Assembly: GCA_963832725.1 (NCBI GenBank)
Contig: CAWHVG010000005.1
Coordinates: 2,480,001 to 2,544,000, forward strand
Source: JAEZBP01 sp963832725
Lineage (GTDB): Bacteria > Myxococcota_A > Polyangia > Polyangiales > Sandaracinaceae
DNA length: 64,000 bases
Reading direction: 5' to 3'
The position numbers and the translations under genes are program-made. The notes under the pieces were generated by a model that saw only the letters and a list, made by a program, of their open reading frames with translations, did no database searches and was not told the origin of the DNA. Position 1 is the first letter of the stretch. Each line of letters begins with the position of its first letter. Positions 18,958 through 27,159 of the stretch are shown here, piece by piece.

Positions 18958-20586
18958 GTTCCCGACCGCGCCCTGAGCAGCCGTCGCTGCGGTTCTCGAC
19001 CTTCGATGATCAGACGTTCGGAGCGGATTTCCCGGGAGGAAGCGCGCCGATCGAATACCTGCGCAGCTACCTCTACGATTTGAAGGCCAGCGCGTTCATT
19101 CGCGAGGAGCCATACGTCGACCGGCACTACCTCGACGACTTCGGCACCTACTACTCCCGCTCGTGGAAGGTGCCCTCGGCACGTTGCCTTCGGTTCCACT
19201 TCTTCTGCGGCCTCGAAGTCGCGGAGCTCGAGCGGCTGTTCCGCAGCGTCTACACGGCGACCACCCCCGCGAAACGTCGGACCGTCATCGAGCGGCTCGG
19301 CCCCCACTACCTCGGGTTCGTCGTGCATCGCCCGCTGAAGGAGGCGCTGATAGGACGAACCGTCCTCCGTACGTACCCGGAGGAAGGCCCACGGCAGTAC
19401 ACCGTGGTTCGGCCCTATCAAGTGCATGTCGGAGCGGTGGCCTTGACGATCAGGGGACTCGCGTATCAGCAGCAGGATTGCGGCTCCGCGGTCTGCGCCT
19501 CCATCGCGCTCTGGTCGGCTCTTCAGAAGGTCGCGCACGTCGCCGGGCACCGGACGCCCACGCCCAGTCAGATCACCCGGGCGTCGGGTAGCCCGTTCTC
19601 CGCTAGCCATGGCCTCGACGACCGGGAGATGGCGGTGGCCCTTGCCGAGCTGGGCTATGCCGCGGACTACCTCGATCCACGGGAAGACCGAACTTTGTTT
19701 CGCGCGAAGATCGGAGCCTGCCTGCGCTCGCAGCTGCCCGTTCTCCTTTCCGTGGTGGGCCCGGCCGGCTCGCACGCCATAACCCTGACGGGCTACCGGG
19801 AAAGCGCCGACGTGACGCCAGTGCAGATCACGCCGAGCATCGCGCTTCCGATGCGGAGCGGCGCTCTGCAGGTGGTGTACGCCCACGACGACAACCTGGG
19901 CTCTCACGCTCATTACCAGCTCCTCGATGAGGAACCGCCCGGCTGCCACGACGGCGGGGAGGTGGAGACGGGACAGGGCACGAACGCGAGCGCCATGGCC
20001 GGCTCCAGCGAGCCCGAGCTGCTGGAGGAGACGGACGAGGGCGAGGTGGATCTGGACGACAACGAATGGCGCGCGCCGCTGCTCTGGCTCTACCGGGGCA
20101 GTAGAGAGCGCACGCAGCCGCCCTGGTGGACGCCCGACTGCTGCGAAGTCCAGGCCGCGATCATCCCGAAGCCGTCCAAGGTTCGGTTGTCGGTCGACGA
20201 GCTCTTCTCGATCGGTGCCCACCTGAAGACGCTGGCCGAGATGGCATTCGACGGGGTACCGCTGTGGTACGAGCTCGCGTTCGCGACCGGCGTCGACTAT
20301 CGGCAGCGCATGTTCGACTGGGACCTCTACCGGCGTAGGTTGATGACCTTCCATCATCGTTGCGCGCTCCCGCGGCATCTCGCGGTGCTGAGCGTCTTCA
20401 CGGAGGATCGGCATCTCTGCGATCTCCTCCTCGACGCGACGACCGTGGACCTCAAGCCGGACAACGGAAGCCTGTTGGCGGTCGTCGCTCCCGGTGTGCC
20501 GGAGCGATTCTCAGGCGTGGCGCAACCTCTGGGGACTCGGCCAGGGCGCTCGAATCCCGATGATTGGTGCAAAACCGAATCGTTGA
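18954..20586 (+). CDS. Papain-like (C39-type fold) cysteine peptidase-domain protein (frame broken near 20500)
   Basis: A protein of about 543 aa. A central domain has a Cys-containing helix start (YQQQDCGSAVCASIALWSAL) and, some 110 residues later, LPVLLSVVGPAGSHAITLTG with the expected His. This Cys-then-His order and spacing are those of papain-like/C39-type cysteine peptidases. The N-terminal ~150 and C-terminal ~200 residues are unrecognised. The frame stays open to 21407, but that tail is antisense to the next gene. Shifting frame near 20500 gives AWRNLWGLGQGARIPMIG and a stop at 20586, just before a stem-loop. No signal peptide is present, so it acts in the cytoplasm or needs another route. 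It is coupled to the 76-aa gene. Confidence 0.6.
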
Positions 20587-20598
20587 GCGAGATGCAAC

Positions 20599-20630
20599 GA
20601 CGCCGACTCGCCTTGGGGGCGGTCGGCGTC
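20599..20630. terminator. Stem-loop between convergent genes
   Basis: gacgccgac (20599-20607) and gtcggcgtc (20622-20630) form a perfect 9-bp stem with a 14-base loop, 12 bases after the protease stop and 34 bases before the end of the convergent gene. The position suggests a bidirectional terminator, although the T-tract is weak (ttcgct). Confidence 0.5.
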
Positions 20631-20663
20631 TTCGCTCGGCGTCTCGCTCGATGCGGACGGAGC

Positions 20664-21386
20664 TCAGGGGCTCGGGGCGGGCGCCGGCGCGGCGGGGGTG
20701 ACCGGCGTGGTCTCGTGGGTGCCCGCCTCGGTCTGATCCTGGGCGGTGGGACCGCTGTCCGAGACCAGGCGCTGGAAGCGGTCGCGGAGGACCGGATTGC
20801 CGGCCACCTCGAACGCCAGGGCGCCGCGGCTCGAGATCTCGTCGACCAGCCGCTCGATGGTGAGGTGGGCCTCGAGGCGCTGCTCGGTGGTGTTCGCCCG
20901 CGCGTCCTTCGCGTCCGCCTGCGCACCCTTGGTGGCGCGGAGCTGGGTCGCGCCGGCGGTCAGCGCGTCGACGACCGGACCGATGACGCCACACGATTTC
21001 AGCGCATCCTTGTTCGCTTCGATGCGGGCCGCCTGCGCGAGGATGCCGTCCACGTCGCTCTCGTCGAGCGTCTCGCCGATGCCGACGATGGCGCGCTGCT
21101 CCGGCGTCGCGTCGGCGGTGCGGTCCACCGCGTTGCGGATGGCCATGATCAGGTCCTGCACGCGCTTGGCGTCGCCGGCCTTCTTCGCGGTGGCCGTCTT
21201 CTGCGCTCCGAGCGCTTGGATGGCCGATTCATCGCCGAGGGTCGCGCGCGCCGCGAGCAACTGATCGCGCGCCCCAGCGGACAGGTACGGGTCGATCGTC
21301 GATGCATATTTGACCGCGATCCGAGTCGCAGTCTGTGCCCGCCTGAGCGCATCATCGATCGGCCAACGAGGCTTCGTCGCCGCCAT
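20664..21386 (-). CDS. Hypothetical protein, alpha-helical, 240 aa
   Basis: A 240-aa soluble protein of unknown function, starting MAATKPRWPIDDALRRAQTA. Composition (Ala, Glu, Arg, few aromatics) and heptad-like spacing indicate a mostly alpha-helical fold. The C-terminus is a Pro/Ala/Thr tail (TTPVTPAAPAPAPSP). There is no signal peptide or membrane segment. ATG 21386 is preceded by gggggaag at good spacing, which supports this start over an upstream in-frame ATG. It is convergent with the papain-like protease gene and separated from it by a stem-loop. Nothing links it functionally to its neighbours. Confidence 0.68.
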   Translation of the reverse strand: MAATKPRWPIDDALRRAQTATRIAVKYASTIDPYLSAGARDQLLAARATLGDESAIQALGAQKTATAKKAGDAKRVQDLIMAIRNAVDRTADATPEQRAIVGIGETLDESDVDGILAQAARIEANKDALKSCGVIGPVVDALTAGATQLRATKGAQADAKDARANTTEQRLEAHLTIERLVDEISSRGALAFEVAGNPVLRDRFQRLVSDSGPTAQDQTEAGTHETTPVTPAAPAPAPSP

Positions 21387-21579
21387 GCTTCCCCCTTTTC
21401 GTTCTGAAAGAGACTCTGGCGACCTTGCCAAGTCTCGGACGGGAGATCAAGGGTCGGTCCGGAATCGCTCGATCGCGAGCTTCCGCGTCCCCATCCAGGC
21501 TCGCGCTCTCGAGCGCTTGTTGGGCACGCTCCACCGATCGATGCCCCGCGCCGGCATGAGGGCGAACGGGCGAGCGCGC

Positions 21580-21939
21580 TCAGGCGGCGAGCGCCCAGTC
21601 CTTGCAGACGACCTCGGCTTGCTCGATGACGGTCTGGACGGCTTCATCGCGCTTGTCCGGCGGGTAGCGGTGCTTGCGGAGCAGGCGCTTCACCTTCCTC
21701 CGCATGTCGGCGCGGACGGCCTCTTTCTGCGTCCAGTCGATGGTGACCGAGGCGCGGATGGCGCTGACGAGCTCGTGGGCGATGGCGGCCAGGATCTCGT
21801 CGCCCATCACCTCTTTGGCGTTCCCGTGGTCGACGAGGGCGTCGTAGAACGCGAGCTCGTCCTCGCTCAGCCCGAGCGCGTTGCCCCGCTTGGGCGCGTC
21901 CTCCGCACGCAGCGCGACGAGCTCCCTGCTATCCTGCAA
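21580..21939 (-). pseudogene. hsdR: C-terminal remnant of type I restriction enzyme HsdR
   Basis: The 119 residues match the extreme C-terminal domain of type I restriction endonuclease R subunits: GNALGLSEDELAFYDAL, then GDEILAAIAHELVSAIRASV, VTIDWTQKEAVRADMR, LLRKHRYPPDKRDEA and the end VIEQAEVVCKDWALAA. A full HsdR is about 1000 aa with PD-ExK nuclease and helicase domains, none of which is present upstream. HsdM and HsdS are also absent. The homology begins abruptly near 21939, where the divergent unknown gene starts, so a deletion or insertion removed the rest. It is probably not functional; expression from the TTG at 21939 is possible but unsupported. Confidence 0.8.
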
Positions 21940-21946
21940 GCGACCC

Positions 21947-22747
21947 GTGCAGCGCTCTAAAGTCGAGTTCCGGATCTGTTACGGATCGGTCGGCGCGTTC
22001 GAGGCCGAGCGGTTGGCGCTGGCGCTCGTCCACTGGGACGGTTGGCGGCTGCGCGTGGCGGCTCGCAAGCACGTTCCCGCGTCGTTCGAGCAGGCTGCGC
22101 GCGGCATCGAGCGGACGCTGCACGGCTGGGAGCGGACGGCGACTCGGAACGATGTCTCGCTCCCGGGGATGCCGCTGCACTCCGTGCTCCCGATACGCGA
22201 CGGCGTGATGACCGGCGCGTGGTGGGAGCCGATCCGGGTTGGCCACACGTCGGACGCCGAGGGTCACTTTCAGCACCTGTGCGATTCGTTGCGACTCGGC
22301 CAGCCGCAGCGGCACGCGACGCCCGAGATCACGCGGCCCACGCTCGACCATGACCTGGCCACCGTCCGTGAGCGGGTGCTGGCCCGTGCATCGTACGCCG
22401 CCGATCGGATCGCCGTGGACCATCGGGTCACCGGTCCGACGCGAGAGTACGAGTCTCCCCTCTCCTGGCGGACGAGGGGGGCCTGGAATCACACGATCTG
22501 CGTGGTCGCCTCCCTCCGGACGCAGCCGGATCCGATGAAGGAGGTGCTGGCCGTGCGCCAGCTCCACGTGCCGCCGAATGACTTCCTCGTGGTCGTGTAC
22601 CCGCATGTCGGCGATCCGCAGGACTTGCGGAAACTGGCTCGCGAGCTCCGGACAGTGTCGAAGCTTCGCGCGGTCGAGCTTCCCTTCGCGTCGGGGCAGG
22701 TGGACGTGACGCCGGTCGAGGAAATGATCCTCGACGAGGTCGCCTGA
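21947..22747 (+). CDS. Hypothetical protein, 266 aa, at HsdR truncation point
   Basis: An unrecognised protein starting (from GTG 21947) MQRSKVEFRICYGSVGAF. It has aromatic-rich beta-like segments (LALALVHWDGWRLRVAARKH, then DGVMTGAWWEPIRVGHTSD) and a distinct C-terminal part (LHVPPNDFLVVVYPHVGDPQ). There is no signal peptide or membrane helix. The start is uncertain because no clear ribosome site is visible and homologues cannot be aligned here. It begins where the HsdR remnant is cut and ends two bases from the convergent Uma2 gene, in a run of accessory genes. Function is unknown. Confidence 0.6.
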   Translation: MQRSKVEFRICYGSVGAFEAERLALALVHWDGWRLRVAARKHVPASFEQAARGIERTLHGWERTATRNDVSLPGMPLHSVLPIRDGVMTGAWWEPIRVGHTSDAEGHFQHLCDSLRLGQPQRHATPEITRPTLDHDLATVRERVLARASYAADRIAVDHRVTGPTREYESPLSWRTRGAWNHTICVVASLRTQPDPMKEVLAVRQLHVPPNDFLVVVYPHVGDPQDLRKLARELRTVSKLRAVELPFASGQVDVTPVEEMILDEVA

Positions 22748-22749
22748 CG

Positions 22750-23337
22750 TCACGCGGGCGGGTCGTCGCCGAAGAGCACGCCGACGTGCAGCTCGACCGC
22801 GTCGAAGGGCTCGGCGCGGACGACTTCGCCTCGCTCCGCCCGGATGCGGGTGATGTAGCCGTCGGCGCTCCATCGGAGCACGGTGAGGGTCTCGTCGCGC
22901 GGGTCCACCAGCCAGTAGTGCGGCAGGCCGACCTGCTGGTAGAGGCGCAGCTTGCGGATCGTGTCGTTGCTCGCATTGCTCTCCGACACGACCTCGCAGA
23001 TCCAATCCGGCTGCACGCGGATCGGGGTGCCGGTCGGGCGTTCGGGGCAGCGTTCGCGTCGCCAGCCAGCCACGTCCGGGCGGACGATGTCGCCCGTCGA
23101 GAGCTGGACCTCGGGCTCGGGGTAGATCCACCAGCCTCCGGGACCGCCCTCGCCCGCGCGTCGCTGGAAGGGCGATCGCAGCGCGCCCAGGACGCCGCCC
23201 TGCGCGTCCGCGTGCTCACCGCTCGGCGCGGCCTTCTCGATGATCTCGCCGCCGATGAGCTCGTGGTGGCGCTCGCCTTCCGGGATGGAGAAGAAGTCCT
23301 CCGCTCGCGCATCTCCCGTCTTCGGCGCGCCGCTCAT
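22750..23337 (-). CDS. Uma2-family (DUF820) PD-(D/E)XK-like endonuclease
   Basis: A 195-aa Uma2 family protein. Characteristic segments are EDFFSIPEGERHHELIGGEI near the N-terminus, YPEPEVQLSTGDIVRPDVAG, DWICEVVSESNASNDTIRK and YQQVGLPHYWLVDPRDETL. The Glu of the N-terminal ELI segment, the Asp of VRPDV and the Glu of CEVVSESN form the PD-(D/E)XK-like catalytic set. The family is abundant in cyanobacteria and myxobacteria and is predicted to cut DNA, but its physiological role is poorly known. ATG 23337 is chosen because the family N-terminus starts there. It converges with the unknown 266-aa gene, with only two bases between the stops. Confidence 0.88.
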   Translation of the reverse strand: MSGAPKTGDARAEDFFSIPEGERHHELIGGEIIEKAAPSGEHADAQGGVLGALRSPFQRRAGEGGPGGWWIYPEPEVQLSTGDIVRPDVAGWRRERCPERPTGTPIRVQPDWICEVVSESNASNDTIRKLRLYQQVGLPHYWLVDPRDETLTVLRWSADGYITRIRAERGEVVRAEPFDAVELHVGVLFGDDPPA

Positions 23338-23482
23338 GCCGGGATCGTGCGTCACCCCGCCGTGCAGGGCAACGCATGCTGACACGCAACACGGCGCGCC
23401 ACGCCGACGGCGGACACGCGCAGCGACCATCACCGGCTACGCGCACGGCCGCTCCGAGGATCCACCGCCCGTCGAGGCCTAT

Positions 23483-24184
23483 TCAGACCACTTCGCACCG
23501 CGGCCGTGCCCTTGCAGCGTCAGGCCGGCCGCGATCAGATTCGGCGCGCGCCTGCTGGCGGCTCACCGAGCCGTCCACGGCGTCGAGGTAGTCTCGGAGC
23601 GAGAACGGTCCTCGGGCCGCGAGCTCCCGGGCGATCCGCCGCCGCGTGGGGGCGTCGTAGCGACCGACCGTACGCTTGGTGAACGCGTCGACCGTCGGCC
23701 GCTCCGTGCCCAGGAAGCCCCAGCTGCTGTATGCGCCCAGGCTGCGACCCGCGCGCCGGGCCGCACGACGGCTGCCCGGCCTCTCCATGCCCAAGAAGAA
23801 CCGCTCGGTCGGGATCACCGGCTCGAACCCCGCGGCGAGATAGTCGATCGCGTAGCGCAGCTCACGATCATCGGGGCGAGCCTGGCGCGCGAACGCGAAG
23901 ACCACCTGGAGCGCCTGTGGCCAGCGCATCTCGCGCATGCGTCGCCGGAGCTCGGTGAGGTTCAGCGAGCGCCAGGCGTTCGTGAACCACTCCACCAGAA
24001 TGGAGAGCAGCCTGGGATCGTAGCGAAGCATCTCGCCCGCGAGGGCCAGCAGGTGCTCGCGGTTCTCGAAGCGGTAGGGCCAGTCGCTGGGGCGTCCGAC
24101 GGACGAGGCGCCCTCTCGCGCGAGCTCGTGATAGAGCCGCTCGAGCTCTTGCTGCGTCGGAACGTGATCGAGCAGCCCCTTCAC
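23483..24184 (-). CDS. Partner protein of DUF6036 nucleotidyltransferase
   Basis: A 233-aa protein without a recognised domain, starting VKGLLDHVPTQQELERLYHE. It has Trp/Arg-rich helical segments (WFTNAWRSLNLTELRRRMRE) and AIDYLAAGFEPVIPTERFF; the C-terminal third is basic. There is no signal peptide. The GTG start at 24184 overlaps the upstream nucleotidyltransferase stop by four bases (GTGA), so the two form a translationally coupled pair. The pair resembles two-gene toxin-antitoxin-like units built on minimal nucleotidyltransferases, but which partner would be toxic is unknown. Confidence 0.65.
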   Translation of the reverse strand: MKGLLDHVPTQQELERLYHELAREGASSVGRPSDWPYRFENREHLLALAGEMLRYDPRLLSILVEWFTNAWRSLNLTELRRRMREMRWPQALQVVFAFARQARPDDRELRYAIDYLAAGFEPVIPTERFFLGMERPGSRRAARRAGRSLGAYSSWGFLGTERPTVDAFTKRTVGRYDAPTRRRIARELAARGPFSLRDYLDAVDGSVSRQQARAESDRGRPDAARARPRCEVV

Positions 24185-24723
24185 ACACCCATCTCGTCGC
24201 GCAGGTCGTCGAAGAAGTCCGCCGCGGCCTCGGCTCCGCGGTAGCGGCGCTCCACGAGCGCCGAGAGGTGTCGATCGATCAGGTCGACATCGAGCCCCGG
24301 CCTGCGCATGAGCGCCCGGGCGTGCGGCAGATCCTTGTCCCGCCCCGCGAAGCACTTCATGACAAGCAGATCCTCGGGGCCCAGCGCGTCCACGGTGAGG
24401 CGATCTCCCGCGTACACTCGCTTGAGCCGAGCGGCATAGTCTCGCGGCAGGACGGGTGTGTAGGTCTCGAAGTGCGGGTTCAGCCAGTCGGGCTCGATGT
24501 CGAGCGCGTGGGCGGTCGCCTTGGTCGCAGCGTCGACCTCCGCCAGCGTGATGCTTCCCTTGGCGGTGAACGCGTCCACGTCCTGCGTCGAGAGCGGGTG
24601 ATCGTACGCGAGGACCATGGCGGCCCCTCCACCGATGACGAGATGGGTCGGCGCTTCGAGGCGGGTCTCGAGGTCCGCGAACGCCTTCAGCATGAGGTCG
24701 TGGTCGAGCGGGAGGTGGCCCAT
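24181..24723 (-). CDS. DUF6036-type minimal nucleotidyltransferase
   Basis: A 180-aa protein of the nucleotidyltransferase superfamily. The core motif is HLVIGGGAAMVLAYDHPLST followed by QDVDAF, which is the GG(G/S)...(T/S)xDxD pattern with two metal-binding Asp residues. A third acidic residue probably lies in the LTVDALGPEDLLVMKCFAGR segment. Members are annotated DUF6036 or AbiEii-like, and related enzymes add nucleotides to RNA or proteins in toxin-antitoxin systems; that role here is inference. ATG 24723 has no ribosome site and lies 6 bases from a predicted -10 box, consistent with a leaderless message. It is coupled to the partner gene by a GTGA overlap. Confidence 0.82.
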   Translation of the reverse strand: MGHLPLDHDLMLKAFADLETRLEAPTHLVIGGGAAMVLAYDHPLSTQDVDAFTAKGSITLAEVDAATKATAHALDIEPDWLNPHFETYTPVLPRDYAARLKRVYAGDRLTVDALGPEDLLVMKCFAGRDKDLPHARALMRRPGLDVDLIDRHLSALVERRYRGAEAAADFFDDLRDEMGV

Positions 24724-24729
24724 GGAGGA

Positions 24730-24759
24730 CTATTGACAAGCAAAAGACCACTAGTCAAT
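24730..24759 (-). promoter_or_regulatory. Predicted leaderless promoter with overlapping inverted repeat
   Basis: On the minus strand TTGACT (24758-24753) and CAATAG (24735-24730) are separated by 17 bases, and the ATG of the nucleotidyltransferase starts six bases after the -10, so transcription may begin at the start codon. An inverted repeat ATTGAC (24732-24737) / GTCAAT (24754-24759) covers both boxes, a typical site for an autoregulator. The stretch is noticeably AT-richer than its surroundings. Confidence 0.5.
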
Positions 24760-24833
24760 TGATTTCCCTTAAAGGCAGCACCGGCACGCCACGAACGCGG
24801 TCGCAGTCGACCCGCATCGCCCCGCGCTCAGCC

Positions 24834-26228
24834 TCAGGCGGCGCTGGTCTCTTCGATGCCGGTGGGGCGGAGGCTCGCGGAGCGCTCGCGCGGGACGGCG
24901 TCCATCCACAGGCCGGAGCCGAGGCCGAGGGTGATCTGCGGCGAGGCGACGATGGGGCGGCCGGGGATGAGCTGCAGGCGCAGACGCTGGGCGAGGACGG
25001 CCAAAACCAGGGTGGCCTCGAGGTAGGCGAAGGCCTCGCCGACGCACTTCCGTTTGCCGCCGCCGAAGGGATAGAAGGTGAAGGGCGGGAGCGCGCCCCG
25101 CGGCGACAGCGCTTCCCAGCGGTCGGGGTCGAAGCCCTCCGGGTTGTCCCAGAGATCCGGGCGGCGATGGGTGACGTAGGGGCTCAGGAGCACGAGGGTG
25201 CCGGGCCGCATGCGATGGCCACCGAGCTCGTGCTCCTCTTGAACCAGGCGGCCGGTGAGCCACACCGGCGGGTGAAGGCGCATGGCTTCGTCGAAGACGC
25301 GCCGCGTGAGCACCAGCTTCGGCAGGTCGTCGAAGGTGGGCGCGCGATCGCCGAGCACGTCGTCGACCTCCGCCACCAGGCGCCGCGCGATGTCCGGGTG
25401 CATGCTCAGCCGCATCAGGGTCCAGCTCAGCGCGTTCGAGGTCGTCTCGTGGCCGGCCGCCAGCAGGGTGACCAGCTCGTTGCGGATGCGCGCTCGGCTC
25501 AGCGGGCGGCCGTCTTCGTAGCGTGCCTCGAGGAGCATGGAGACGACGTCCGTGCCCGACTCGCCGGAGCGACGGCGCTCGTCGATGATGGAGTAGGCGA
25601 CGCGATCGAGGGTGACCAGCGAGCGTTTGAACGCGAGGTTGCGCGGGGTGGGCACGAAGCGCGGGATGCGCACGAGCTGGGCCTGCAGCGCCTCGATGTA
25701 GCGCTGCGCGCCGTCGACCGCCTGGCCGATGTCGGCGGCGTCGCGATCGGTGCGCGTGCCGAGCAGGACCTCGCTGACGATGCGCAAGGTCAGGCGCATC
25801 ATCGCGTCGCTGATGTCGAGCTCGCCCCTCCAGCTCGCGGCGGCGTCGGTCGTGATGTGCGCGATCTGGTCGGTGAAGCTCGCGAGCTGACGCTTGTGGA
25901 AGGCGGGCTGGACGATGCGGCGATGCACCCGCCAGTCGTCGCCCTCGGTGGTCAGGATGCCGTCACCGAGGAAGTCCTTCATCGCCTCGTACACCGGCGT
26001 CATGCGGGTGTAGCGGCTCTCCTGGGTGACGAGGACCTGGCCGACGAGCTCCGGTTCGCTGATGAGGTAGCCCGACAGCGGCCCGAGCCGCAGCGGCGCC
26101 ATGCCCCCGTGCTCGCGGGCGAGGGCGGTGATCATGCGCAGCGGATCGCTCTGCATCGCGAGGGCGTGCCCGACGATCGGCAGCGCCCGCGGCGCGCCAT
26201 GGGTGGGAAAGAGCGAGGGAAAATCCAT
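24834..26228 (-). CDS. Cytochrome P450
   Basis: A 464-aa P450 monooxygenase. The I-helix oxygen-binding motif is LLAAGHETTSNALSWTL, the ExxR motif is FDEAMRLHPP, and the heme-binding loop FYPFGGGKRKCVGEAFA contains the axial Cys. The sequence looks like bacterial class IV-like/CYP102- or CYP110-type fatty-acid-oriented P450s (LPIVGHALAMQSDPLRMI at the N-terminus), but the substrate cannot be assigned. No membrane anchor is evident. ATG 26228 is preceded by gaggtcgacc. No ferredoxin or reductase gene is adjacent. A fatty-acid desaturase lies 1 kb away on the same strand, which is suggestive only. Confidence 0.93.
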   Translation of the reverse strand: MDFPSLFPTHGAPRALPIVGHALAMQSDPLRMITALAREHGGMAPLRLGPLSGYLISEPELVGQVLVTQESRYTRMTPVYEAMKDFLGDGILTTEGDDWRVHRRIVQPAFHKRQLASFTDQIAHITTDAAASWRGELDISDAMMRLTLRIVSEVLLGTRTDRDAADIGQAVDGAQRYIEALQAQLVRIPRFVPTPRNLAFKRSLVTLDRVAYSIIDERRRSGESGTDVVSMLLEARYEDGRPLSRARIRNELVTLLAAGHETTSNALSWTLMRLSMHPDIARRLVAEVDDVLGDRAPTFDDLPKLVLTRRVFDEAMRLHPPVWLTGRLVQEEHELGGHRMRPGTLVLLSPYVTHRRPDLWDNPEGFDPDRWEALSPRGALPPFTFYPFGGGKRKCVGEAFAYLEATLVLAVLAQRLRLQLIPGRPIVASPQITLGLGSGLWMDAVPRERSASLRPTGIEETSAA

Positions 26229-26495
26229 GGTCGACCTCGATGAGGGGCTCGAGGACGAGTGTACGGGCTCGCCGCGCGGGCCGGAACTCGCGTTGAGCGG
26301 CTGGGGCGTGTCGCTCGAACAGGGCCTCGGCGCCGCCGGTCGGCTCCCTCGGTGGGGTGCGGTCGGACCGCGGCCGCGCACGCTCGTGTGGAAGCCGTCT
26401 GATCGATTGCGATGGTCAGCTCGCATTCCCGGGGAGATTGGTCGCTGCGTTGGCGGAAGCGGGTCCGAGCGCGTGGGACGACAACCGCGGCTTCG

Positions 26496-26945
26496 TCAGG
26501 CCGCGTCGGGAGCGGGACCGGCGTCAGGGAGACCGGCGTCGGCGGGGGGCGGCGGGCTCGCGCCGGCGTCCGGGGGCGGCAAGACGGCTCCGGCGTCCGG
26601 GCTCGACGGCGCGAGGTCGACGACGGCGCTGCCGCGCGGGATCTCGCACTCGCAGGAGTACGGCGGCGCTCGGTTCGTCGCGACGTGCAGGCTGATGGGC
26701 TGAGGCGCGTAGCCGGCGGCGAGGACGACGAGGTCGTAGTCGCCGTCCACGATGGCGTCCGGGCGGCACGCGGTCACGCCGTCGCCCGCTTCGCAGGTGA
26801 AGTCGTCCCAGCCCTCGACGCTGACGTCCAGGCTCTGGGCGTCGGCGCTGACGACGATCTCGACCGCGTTCTGCCCGCAAGGGGCGGTCTGGTCGCAGCA
26901 GCCACCGGCGAAGAGCGCGAGCGCGATGAGCGAGGTCCTGCCCAC
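26496..26945 (-). CDS. Small lipoprotein with Pro/Ala/Asp-rich tail
   Basis: A 149-aa predicted lipoprotein. The start (GTG 26945) gives MGRTSLIALALFAGGCCDQT with a lipobox ending at Cys16. The middle (VEIVVSADAQSLDVSVEGWD ... GDYDLVVLAAGYAP) looks like a PEGA-like or carboxypeptidase-regulatory beta-sandwich of the kind found in surface proteins. The C-terminal third is low complexity (PPPDAGASPPPP). It contains six Cys after the lipobox. Function is unknown; it is probably a periplasmic or surface structural lipoprotein. The surrounding 26229-26495 gap contains nothing recognisable. Confidence 0.65.
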   Translation of the reverse strand: MGRTSLIALALFAGGCCDQTAPCGQNAVEIVVSADAQSLDVSVEGWDDFTCEAGDGVTACRPDAIVDGDYDLVVLAAGYAPQPISLHVATNRAPPYSCECEIPRGSAVVDLAPSSPDAGAVLPPPDAGASPPPPADAGLPDAGPAPDAA

Positions 26946-27004
26946 GAGCCGGAGGGTATCCGACCTGAGCCGGCTTCTGGGAGGCGTCAGCGCGTCGATC
27001 GCCT

Positions 27005-27150
27005 ACTCGCCCCCACCCCAGCCCTCCCCCGGCGCGGGGAGGGAGCTCTCAAGGGGCGGCCCGTGCGACGGTGCCATCGGGGAAGGAGATTGCGGGCCCG
27101 GCGAGGGAGCTCTGGACGAGCGGCCCTTGCGACGGAGATTGGGGAGCGGC
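27005..27150. repeat. REP-like palindrome plus a 2-copy direct repeat
   Basis: A GC-rich palindromic stretch (ccctcccccggcgcggggaggg, about 27017-27045) resembles the dispersed intergenic REP-like palindromes of GC-rich proteobacteria. It is followed by two copies of a segment starting gagggagctct and continuing gcggcccgtgcgac or gcggcccttgcgac, about 65 bases apart (near 27040 and 27105). It lies downstream of the desaturase stop and may also serve as a 3' end signal. Confidence 0.5.
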
Positions 27151-27159
27151 TCGATGCGC

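Noticed and set aside
20587..21407. C-terminal extension of the papain-like protease to 817 codons
   Set aside because: It is entirely antisense to the 240-aa gene and passes through a stem-loop; a frame shift near 20500 gives a protein-like end at 20586.
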